From assembly GCF_002355435.1 (NCBI RefSeq), contig NZ_AP017313.1:3596001-3660000 (forward strand): 64,000 nucleotides of DNA, given 5' to 3'. Each line of letters begins with the position of its first letter. Within the stretch, counting starts at the first letter, position 1. This DNA is from Mucilaginibacter gotjawali (GTDB taxonomy: Bacteria > Bacteroidota > Bacteroidia > Sphingobacteriales > Sphingobacteriaceae). The notes under the pieces were generated by a model, which ran no database searches, had not been told where the DNA came from, and saw only the letters and a list, made by a program, of their open reading frames with translations. Positions 37,803 to 45,259 of this stretch are shown here, one piece after another. The position numbers and the translations under genes were made by a program.

Positions 37803-37893
37803 TACAGTTGGCAGTTGGCATTGTGCAGTTGGCAGTTATTTTTTTAAACTGTGCGCTTCTTAACTGCAAACCGGTAACTGCCAAGTGCAAACT
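37803..37893. repeat. Palindromic word-repeat spacer (CAGTTGGCAGTTGGCA)
   Basis: Left: ACAGTTGGCAGTTGGCATTG and TGCAGTTGGCAGTTA. Right: TAACTGCAAACCGGTAACTG and CCAAGTGCAAACT. It lies between the two duplicated GMC genes and reaches the stop codon of the upstream one. A recombination hotspot is possible here. Confidence 0.65.
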
Positions 37894-39571
37894 AAATATT
37901 CCCTTTTTTCAATTCACTAACGGCGTGGTCGGCAGCCCTTGCAGTTAATGCCATATAAGTTAACGAAGGATTTTGGCAGGCGGCAGATGTCATACAGGCG
38001 CCGTCGGTTACAAAAACGTTCTTCGCATCCCAAACCTGGTTCCATTCATTCAGAACAGATGTTTTTGGATCGCGGCCCATACGTGCAGTACCCATTTCGT
38101 GAATACCCCGGCCAAGGAAAGGATTGGCGCTGTGCGTTTTCACGTTTTTAACCCCGGCAGCTTCCAGCATTTCTTTGGCATCATTTTCCATATCCAAACG
38201 CATCTTCTTTTCGTTGTCTTTTATTTCGGCATCGAAAGCAAGTACGGGTAATCCCCATTTATCTTTAACGGTTTTATCCAATGTTATTTTGTTTTCGTGA
38301 TAGGGCAGCGTTTCGCCAAAGCCACCGATGCCCATTGTCCATTTACCTGGTTCGGTTATGGAATCTTTAAAAGCACCGCCAACACCCAATTCAGCAATAT
38401 CACGGCTCCAGCCTTCGCGGCTGCCACTGCCCTGGTACCCAAATCCACGTAAATAGTCGCGTTTGTCGCCTCCCATATTCCTGTACCTGGGTATATAGAT
38501 CCCGTTTGCACGGCGGCCAAAATAGTATTTATCTTCATAGCCTTCAACAGTTCCCGAAGCGCCAACACCGAGGTGATGATCCATCACATTATGGCCAAGC
38601 TCACCGCTGCTGCTGCCAAGGCCATCAGGCCAGATATCAGTAGCAGAGTTCATTAATACCCAGGTACTGTTAAATGTTGAGGCATTAACAAAAACTATTT
38701 TTGCAAAAAACTCATAGGTCTGGTTGGTTTCAGCATCCAGCACTTCAACGCCTTTTGCCTTTTTGGTGTCTTTATCGTACAAAATTTTGGTAACGATAGA
38801 CCAGGGGCGAACCTTAAGGTTTCCTGTGGCCATTGCTGCCGGCAAAGTAGCAGACTGGGTACTGAAATAGGCTCCAAACGGACAGCCCAGCCAGCATTTA
38901 TTGCGATACTGGCAATTGGTGCGGTTATTATGTGGTACGGTAATATTTGCTGTACGGCCAATAACGAATGCCCGGGTTTCTTTATAAAAGTCCTTAAATC
39001 TTTTGGCTACATCCTTTTCAACTACGTTCATTTCCATTGGCGGCATAAAATCACCGTCAGGAAGCACCGAAAGACCATCTTTATTGCCTGATATACCCGC
39101 AAATTTCTCTACATAGCCATACCATGATTCCAGGTCCTTATAACGGATTGGCCAGTCGACCCCAATGCCGTCTTTTGCATTTTCTTCAAAGTTGAAGTCG
39201 GCCCAGCGATAGGATTGCCTGCCCCACATTAATGAACGGCCACCTACGTGGTATCCCCTGAACCAATCAAAACGCTTAACTTCAACATATGGGCTTTCTT
39301 TATCGCTTGCCCAATAATCAAGGTTGGTTTCGTTTAACGGATAATCGCGTTTAAGCACAGGATAATCATCTATCATTTTTTGCGTACGGCCGCCCCTATG
39401 CTCAAACTGCCAGGGATCCTTAGTGGCGTTTACATAATCTTTAATGTGTTCTATATTACGGCCACGTTCAAGCATTAACGTTTTAAGGCCTTTTTCGGCA
39501 AGTTCTTTTGCGGCCCATCCGCCCGAAATTCCTGAACCAATGACGATAGCGTCATAAGTGTTTGAAGACAT
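37892..39571 (-). CDS. GMC-family FAD oxidoreductase (copy B)
   Basis: 559 residues, collinear with copy A. FAD site DAIVIGSGISGGWAAKEL, cysteine segment CQYRNKCWLGCPFGAYFS, catalytic His491 and Asn534. Differences from copy A cluster in the middle (for example VEKDVAKRFKDFYKETRAFVIG, and GASGTVEGYEDKYYFGRRANG against GAGGLVEGFDDKYY), which may alter substrate range. There is no export signal, so it must be carried by a Tat-bearing partner such as those at 32982 or 33724. It is preceded by a 435-base spacer, probably with its own promoter. Confidence 0.92.
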   Translation of the reverse strand: MSSNTYDAIVIGSGISGGWAAKELAEKGLKTLMLERGRNIEHIKDYVNATKDPWQFEHRGGRTQKMIDDYPVLKRDYPLNETNLDYWASDKESPYVEVKRFDWFRGYHVGGRSLMWGRQSYRWADFNFEENAKDGIGVDWPIRYKDLESWYGYVEKFAGISGNKDGLSVLPDGDFMPPMEMNVVEKDVAKRFKDFYKETRAFVIGRTANITVPHNNRTNCQYRNKCWLGCPFGAYFSTQSATLPAAMATGNLKVRPWSIVTKILYDKDTKKAKGVEVLDAETNQTYEFFAKIVFVNASTFNSTWVLMNSATDIWPDGLGSSSGELGHNVMDHHLGVGASGTVEGYEDKYYFGRRANGIYIPRYRNMGGDKRDYLRGFGYQGSGSREGWSRDIAELGVGGAFKDSITEPGKWTMGIGGFGETLPYHENKITLDKTVKDKWGLPVLAFDAEIKDNEKKMRLDMENDAKEMLEAAGVKNVKTHSANPFLGRGIHEMGTARMGRDPKTSVLNEWNQVWDAKNVFVTDGACMTSAACQNPSLTYMALTARAADHAVSELKKGNI

Positions 39572-40006
39572 ATAATAATTAATAAAAGGTTAAATAAATC
39601 TTTAAAATCGGTTGTCCCGACTAATGTATGAACAAAAACCTATTGAACAAATTTTCATTGTGTTTTTTAACACAATAACAAATTTTAAGCATCCAGAAGC
39701 ACATTTACACCCATTTTATATAAAGTTTCCGGGCTAAAAACAGGTTGTTTTTTATAAAAACCATGCCTCATATTTTGCCTAAATTAACTGTTTCGCTTCA
39801 CTTAAATCCAAACACAAGGCGATAACATCAAAATGTTTTATATCACAACTATTTTTAGGCACAACGCCAGCCCCCTCTAAATCTCCCCCGGCGGGGGAGA
39901 CTTTAGCTTCGCTCTTTCCAAAGTCTCTTTTTAAACAGAAACTCAACCGATATAAAGGTTACAGCAAACTTAAAACCTGCCTGCGGCAGGCATGTTGCAA
40001 ACGTTC
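39572..40006. other. Intergenic spacer with degenerate MITE-like and palindromic repeats
   Basis: This separates GMC copy B from copy C. Positions 39866-39930 hold a truncated relative of the GCCTCACC element (CTCCCCCGGCGGGGGAGACT, then TTAGCTTCGCTCTTTCC). Positions 39976-39990 hold the palindrome CCTGCCTGCGGCAGG. The remainder (39572-39860) is AT-rich with no ORF and could contain the copy B promoter. Confidence 0.5.
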
Positions 40007-41719
40007 TTAAACGTTCCCTTTTTTCAATTCACTAACCGCATGATCGGCCGCGCGGGCGGTTATGGCCATGTAAGTTAATGATGGGTTTTGACATGATGTT
40101 GACGTCATGCAGGCGCCATCCGTTACAAAAACATTTTTGCAGGCGTGCACCTGGTTCCATTCATTTAATATCGATGTTTTTGGATCTTTACCCATGCGTG
40201 CACCCCCCATTTCGTGAATATCCAGGCCGGGGGCCTGGTGATTGGTTGAAGGCCGGATATTCTTGAAGCCCGCCGAAGTGAACATTTCGGTAAGCTGCTC
40301 AATATAATCCTTCTTCATCTTCTCATCATTATCGTCATAGTCAATATTCATCCTTAGCAAGGGCACTCCCCACTCATCTTTCAGTTTAGTATCAAGGCTC
40401 ACATGGTTGCTTTCTTTCGGGATGGTTTCGCCCATCATGTGCGAACCAACATACCACGGGCTCAGATCGCCCTTTACCAATCCTTCTTTCAGGCTGCTGC
40501 CCACGCCGTCATACTTATGCTGCTGGTACCTGTACCCGCTAAAACCACATGCATAACCACGCAGAAAATTTGTTTCCTGTTTGTAAACGTTCCTGAACCG
40601 GGGGATATAACCTCCTGTCGGCGAGCGGCCGTCAACTGTCCATTCTTTTAAGCCGTCATATTCAGCGCCGATATGTGCCGAATAATTATGGAAAGCGATA
40701 TATTTACCCAAAACGCCGCTATCGTTACCAAAACCGTTAGGAAAACGGCTTGAGGTAGAATTCAATAATACCAGGTTGGTATTTATCGCGGCGGCATTCA
40801 CAAAAATAATCTTCGCGTAATATTCAATGGTTTCTTTTGTTTTTGTATCGACGACGCGAACACCCGTAGCTTTACCCAATTTATCGTCATAAATGATTGA
40901 CTCAACCACCGAAAACGGCCGCAGGGTCATATTACCCGATTTTTCGGCCCAGGGTATGGTTGATGCGTTACTGCTGAAGTAGCCGCCAAAGGGGCAACCC
41001 CGCTGGCACAGATCACGGTTTTGGCATTGGGTGCGCCCCTGATCGATATGTATCTGATTTGGTTTTGACAAGTGCGCACAACGGGCGCTAATGACGTGCC
41101 TGTTTTTATAATTTTTTTTAAGGTGTTCGCTAAAGTAAACTTCCACATCATTTAAAGGGTAGCCCGGTAAAAATTCACCATCGGGCAGTTCGGGAATACC
41201 ATCCTTATTGCCGGCGATACCAGCAAATTTCTCCACATAGCTATACCAGGGGGCTATATCTTTATAACGGATGGGCCAGTCTACCGCAAAGCCATCCCTT
41301 GCTGGTCCTTCAAAATCAAAATCACTCCAGCGCTGGGTTTGCCTTGCCCAAAGTAACGACTTACCCCCTACCTGGTATCCGCGGATCCAATCGAACGGTT
41401 TGTCCTGGATATACGGATGCTCTTTGTCTTTTACAAAAAAATGGGCCGAATCTTCACCAAAAGCATAACACCTGCTTGCAATCGGGTTGGCTTCGGTAAC
41501 GGCAGCGGGGAGTTGCCCGTGATGTTCAAACTCCCATGGGAATTTATTTGTAGTAGGATAGTCTTTTATATGTTTTACATCGCGGCCGCGCTCAAGCACT
41601 AAAGTTTTTAAGCCATGCCCGGTTAATTCCTTAGCCGCCCAGCCGCCGCTTATCCCCGAGCCGATGACAATAGCATCAAATGTGCGGGCTTTAACGCTGT
41701 CAATATTTAAATTTGCCAT
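40007..41719 (-). CDS. GMC-family FAD oxidoreductase (copy C)
   Basis: 570 residues and clearly more distant from copies A and B. FAD site DAIVIGSGISGGWAAKEL with LERGRDVKHIKDY, substrate half GYQVGGKSLLWARQTQRW, cysteine segment CQNRDLCQRGCPFGGYFS, catalytic His502 (DIHEMGGARMG) and Asn545 (SCQNPSLTYMAITARAA). It is only 4 bases downstream of a Tat-lipoprotein small-subunit gene, so this pair forms the basic two-subunit dehydrogenase of which A and B are relatives. It lacks an export signal of its own. Confidence 0.92.
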   Translation of the reverse strand: MANLNIDSVKARTFDAIVIGSGISGGWAAKELTGHGLKTLVLERGRDVKHIKDYPTTNKFPWEFEHHGQLPAAVTEANPIASRCYAFGEDSAHFFVKDKEHPYIQDKPFDWIRGYQVGGKSLLWARQTQRWSDFDFEGPARDGFAVDWPIRYKDIAPWYSYVEKFAGIAGNKDGIPELPDGEFLPGYPLNDVEVYFSEHLKKNYKNRHVISARCAHLSKPNQIHIDQGRTQCQNRDLCQRGCPFGGYFSSNASTIPWAEKSGNMTLRPFSVVESIIYDDKLGKATGVRVVDTKTKETIEYYAKIIFVNAAAINTNLVLLNSTSSRFPNGFGNDSGVLGKYIAFHNYSAHIGAEYDGLKEWTVDGRSPTGGYIPRFRNVYKQETNFLRGYACGFSGYRYQQHKYDGVGSSLKEGLVKGDLSPWYVGSHMMGETIPKESNHVSLDTKLKDEWGVPLLRMNIDYDDNDEKMKKDYIEQLTEMFTSAGFKNIRPSTNHQAPGLDIHEMGGARMGKDPKTSILNEWNQVHACKNVFVTDGACMTSTSCQNPSLTYMAITARAADHAVSELKKGNV

Positions 41720-41723
41720 TTTT

Positions 41724-42317
41724 TTAACCGAGCTTTAGTTTGCTAACCGGGTAGTGTACATTGTACCTGCCGGGCACCATATCATAAAAAACAAGTTTGG
41801 TCATAAAATACTGCGATGTAGTGTATGCAAAAATAGTTTGCTGCTTAACACCCCAATAAAAGGCCATTACCGGGTCGTCCTGCAGGTGTTTTTGGGGCCG
41901 GGGCCTGCGTGTGGGGGCCTTTGCCCCGTCTTTCGGCTTTGCGCTATTCTCAATACCGGTTAATATAGCTTCGCGATCCTTAACACTCAGCTCACTGAAT
42001 GAACTATTGTACTTAGTTTTTACCATTTCAGTAAACTTAGCCATGCCGGCTAAAAATGCCTGTTGGTCTTTTTTCCCGTAGCAATCATCAATCATCTTTA
42101 AAACAAATGCGGGCAGGTTAAGCTCCTTAGCTCCTGGTGTATTTGTTTTAGGGATAAACGTTTCACACATATCAGCTATTGTTTTCTCCTGGTCAGCATC
42201 TATATCAATGTGTTTGAGTTTGATATACGTTGTTCCGTCAGGATGCAGGCATGAGGGAAGCAATACGGCGCCGCCAACAACCAAAGCCAGATTTTTGATC
42301 AACGTGCGCCTATCCAT
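41724..42317 (-). CDS. Tat-lipoprotein, gluconate 2-dehydrogenase subunit 3 family (copy C)
   Basis: 197 residues. MDRRTLIKNLALVVGGAVLL with the twin arginines, then LLPSC as lipobox. The body has the family pattern (TIADMCETFIPKTNTPGAKELNLPAFVLKMIDDCYGKKDQQAFLAG, then MAFYWGVKQQTIFAYTTSQYFMTK) but is distant from copies A and B. It overlaps functionally with GMC copy C: the genes are 4 bases apart and the FAD subunit has no signal, so this protein is the likely Tat escort and membrane anchor. Confidence 0.87.
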   Translation of the reverse strand: MDRRTLIKNLALVVGGAVLLPSCLHPDGTTYIKLKHIDIDADQEKTIADMCETFIPKTNTPGAKELNLPAFVLKMIDDCYGKKDQQAFLAGMAKFTEMVKTKYNSSFSELSVKDREAILTGIENSAKPKDGAKAPTRRPRPQKHLQDDPVMAFYWGVKQQTIFAYTTSQYFMTKLVFYDMVPGRYNVHYPVSKLKLG

Positions 42318-42453
42318 TTGTTTTATTTGATCTGATCATGTACAAATAATGTTTATCGGTTCCTTAACAAAATTGTCATTGCTTCGTCGTCCCTCCTCAA
42401 AATGACAAATCAGGGTAGTATTTATAATCAACGGTTAAGTTAAAATAATATCA

Positions 42454-43371
42454 TTAAAATCCCCACTTTTTCATGGTTTGTAAGTCAATTTTTACACAAT
42501 CAAATGGGTCCTTACCCTGGTACGACTCCTGTTCAATGATAAATTGCGAAGTTCCGCCTATTTTACGGGCCTCTTTTACAATATCTTTTACCGGCATTAC
42601 TCCTGTGCCCAATATGGTACTGTCATACCCATCCATACCTCCGCCTGTTGTGCTTTTTATTTCGTCTTTAACATGCATCAGTTCAAAACGGCCCGGATAT
42701 TTTTTCAACAAGTCAAGCGCAATACCGCCTGCACCCAGCATATTGCCAACGTCCATTTGCTGGGCAACCAGGGATGGATCGGTATTGGTTAGAATATAAT
42801 CGTATAAAGTAGTACCGTTAACTTTTGTACTGAATTCGAAATTATGGTTATGGTAACCAAAGGTCATCCCGTTTGATTTGCACAATTCGCCACATTTGTT
42901 AAACTGATCCATAAATCGTTTTAGGGCGTCCATGTCCGTACGGAGTTTTTCATCAAGCCATGGGCTTACCACATAGCGCTGGCCAACTTCGGCGGCATCC
43001 TGGATGGTGTATTTCCATTTGTCAGTAAAATCATTTTTGGCATTATCCCAATCTTCGGCAACCATAACGGTGTGCCCGCTAGGCATTTGCAAACCATTAT
43101 CAATCAGCAGCTTTTTAAAATCCTTTGCATTGTATCCGTAAAATTTCCGGTCTACATAATTGGCATGTTCCACATGGATATACCCCATATCGGCCAGTTT
43201 TTTTAGCGAACCGGCAGGGTCCTTCATCATGGCATCACGTACCGAATATAACTGCAAACCTACTCTTTCGATCTTTTTATTGTTTTTGGCTGTTAAAAAT
43301 TCAGGTAACAAAGCGGCGCCGGCAATAGCAACAGCGCTGGTTTTTAAAAAAGTCCGTCGTGAATTGTTCAT
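42454..43371 (-). CDS. Tat-exported sugar isomerase/epimerase-like TIM barrel
   Basis: 305 residues with a twin-arginine signal (SRRTFLKTSAVAIAGAALL). The barrel has the family metal-site strands: MTFGYHNHNFEFS, VAQQMDVGNMLGAGG, FELMHVKDEIKS and FIIEQESYQG. It is of the same type as the protein encoded at 25431. It lies 4 bases after the TolB-like gene stop, so the two are one unit. An extracytoplasmic isomerase, lyase or epimerase step on keto-sugars made by the GMC enzymes is the best reading of the context. Confidence 0.84.
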   Translation of the reverse strand: MNNSRRTFLKTSAVAIAGAALLPEFLTAKNNKKIERVGLQLYSVRDAMMKDPAGSLKKLADMGYIHVEHANYVDRKFYGYNAKDFKKLLIDNGLQMPSGHTVMVAEDWDNAKNDFTDKWKYTIQDAAEVGQRYVVSPWLDEKLRTDMDALKRFMDQFNKCGELCKSNGMTFGYHNHNFEFSTKVNGTTLYDYILTNTDPSLVAQQMDVGNMLGAGGIALDLLKKYPGRFELMHVKDEIKSTTGGGMDGYDSTILGTGVMPVKDIVKEARKIGGTSQFIIEQESYQGKDPFDCVKIDLQTMKKWGF

Positions 43372-43375
43372 AATT

Positions 43376-44911
43376 TTATTTTTTACTTATTGGAAATATT
43401 GGGAATAACAATGATGTGTTGCTAATGAATGCCAGGTGTTTACTATCAGGCGACCATGAAGGAGTATTGATGGTTCCCTGCCCGCCGTAAAGATAGGCCA
43501 CTACTGTTGAGGGGCCACCGTCAACCGGCATTACCCTTAAATAAACATGTTTATAAAAGGGATGGTCGCCAGGCGCTACTTCGCTTTTCAGGAAGGTAAT
43601 GTATTCGATCCATTTGCCATCAGGAGAAACATGCGGGAACCAGTTATTGTAATCGTCGTTGGTAAGCTGCGTTTGTTCGCTGCCGTCAGCCTTCATCCGC
43701 CAAACCTGCATCAGGCCGCTGCGTACAGAATTAAAGTAGATATATTTACCGTCGGGCGAATACTCGGGTCCGTCATCCAAACCTTTTGTGGTAGTCAGCC
43801 TTTCTTCGGGACCACCAGCCGAAGGCACCCGGTAAACATCATACTCATTATTGCGGGCACCGCAAAACACGATCCATTTTCCATCCGGCGACCATCCGTG
43901 CATGTATGACGGCCCCACCGGGGTTAACCTGCGCGGTTCGCCGCCGGTGATGGGAACTACCCATCCCATTGAAGCGCCTGATTGATCAGCGCTACTGATG
44001 GCCAGCCATTTGCCGTCGAACGAGATGACGTGGTCGTTATTGTTATGATTTGCCGAACCTGTATTTAAAACGGCGGGCGTATTATTTTTCAGGTCGAACT
44101 TGTATAACAAGCCATCACTGTTGTACAGCAGGTGTTTGCCATCCTGCATCCAGTTGGGCGCCTGTAATGATACAGGCGACTGATAAACGATCCGGCTGTT
44201 TTGCGTTTGCAAATCCAGTATCTCGATATCACTGCCTAAATATTGCTTATAGGGAACCAGGCTTGCTGGTGCCGGTACCACGATACGCACATTGTTAAAT
44301 ACGGCTTTTTCGGTTACCGAGGGGTTGTGTGAACATATAAATAAACCTACATATACCTCATCTCCCAAATCAATATCGCTCACTTCCTGGCTAACAAACA
44401 TTTCGCCCCTTTTGGCGACAGACATGGTGTAAACATTGCCTTTTCTTTCCAGCTGGATCACCTCATCGGCCGAGGTAAGTTCAAATTTCTTTTCCTCGGT
44501 AATACCGCCTGTTGACCGGCGAAATTGCAGCGAGGTTAAACCCGAACCATGCATTACGGCGCTGATATGTTTTGAACCCGAATCAAGCGAAGCACGTACC
44601 ATCCACCCTGCTTTGCGGTGTTCTTCTACGCCTTTGCCAATAAAAACAGCATTCGTACGCAGGATGAAGTCGCCTTTCATCTTTTTCCATACATAATGAA
44701 ATTCATCATGAGTGGCCCATACATTGGTACCTGAGCCGGAAAGCTGGTATCGCTGGGTTGTTGCATCGTAAGTGCCGCTTCCGGGAGTTTTAACCCTGCC
44801 CACATCGTCCTGTCCTTCAAAGAGACCAGGCGCGTTTTGAGCGGTTGCCTTTTGGATCAACAAAAATGACGCAAAAAGAGTTAAAACCAGGAACAGTATT
44901 TTTTTGCTCAT
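43376..44911 (-). CDS. Secreted TolB-like propeller protein with N-terminal DUF1349-like domain
   Basis: 511 residues. Signal peptide ending KATAQN. An N-terminal lectin-like part (about 25-210: LFEGQDDVGRVKTPGSGTYD, RKAGWMVRASLDSGSKHISAVMHGSG) resembles DUF1349/laminin-G sugar-binding sandwiches. The C-terminal half has TolB/PD40 propeller blades (GKWIVFCGARNNEYDVYRVP, YSPDGKYIYFNSVRSGLMQVWRM, WSPDSKHLAFIS). No catalytic residue is evident. As first gene of the carbohydrate block after a terminator, it may bind the polymer or glycoside being oxidised, which is inference. Confidence 0.8.
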   Translation of the reverse strand: MSKKILFLVLTLFASFLLIQKATAQNAPGLFEGQDDVGRVKTPGSGTYDATTQRYQLSGSGTNVWATHDEFHYVWKKMKGDFILRTNAVFIGKGVEEHRKAGWMVRASLDSGSKHISAVMHGSGLTSLQFRRSTGGITEEKKFELTSADEVIQLERKGNVYTMSVAKRGEMFVSQEVSDIDLGDEVYVGLFICSHNPSVTEKAVFNNVRIVVPAPASLVPYKQYLGSDIEILDLQTQNSRIVYQSPVSLQAPNWMQDGKHLLYNSDGLLYKFDLKNNTPAVLNTGSANHNNNDHVISFDGKWLAISSADQSGASMGWVVPITGGEPRRLTPVGPSYMHGWSPDGKWIVFCGARNNEYDVYRVPSAGGPEERLTTTKGLDDGPEYSPDGKYIYFNSVRSGLMQVWRMKADGSEQTQLTNDDYNNWFPHVSPDGKWIEYITFLKSEVAPGDHPFYKHVYLRVMPVDGGPSTVVAYLYGGQGTINTPSWSPDSKHLAFISNTSLLFPIFPISKK

Positions 44912-45259
44912 CAGTAAACTGGGTATTAGTTTAAAATCGGTTTACTAAGGTATAAATACAATTTGAAAATGAAATAGTGTATTTGCAATAATATACTGTC
45001 TCATTACTACTTCAATGGGGCAAAAAACGTTTTGCATTTATTTAAAATCATTAAAAAAAGGGCATTTTAATGTTAAAATGTGTGCGCATGCAAAAAGGCC
45101 CCGGGTTTGCTGAGCCTTCATAATTATAGGCTTTATTGTCGCGAAGATTTTGTTTGAAGATGATTTGGACTGATAGTAATAAGAGAATGAAAAGTAAATC
45201 CATCTGTAATAATGATTTACCGATTGGATTGATATTACAAATTCAGAAAGGAAACGATA
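44912..45259. other. Intergenic spacer, probable promoter region of the carbohydrate block
   Basis: AT-rich spacer between the TPR kinase 3' end and the TolB-like gene start, both leftward. It contains the kinase terminator at 45092-45118. The remaining 180 bases up to the TolB-like start probably hold the promoter, but I cannot assign -33/-7 boxes with confidence. No ORF is seen. Confidence 0.4.
45092..45118 (-). terminator. Terminator of the TPR sensor kinase gene
   Basis: On the minus strand AAGGCTC pairs with GGGCCTT (one G-T pair) around a 10-base loop, followed by TTT. Confidence 0.55.
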
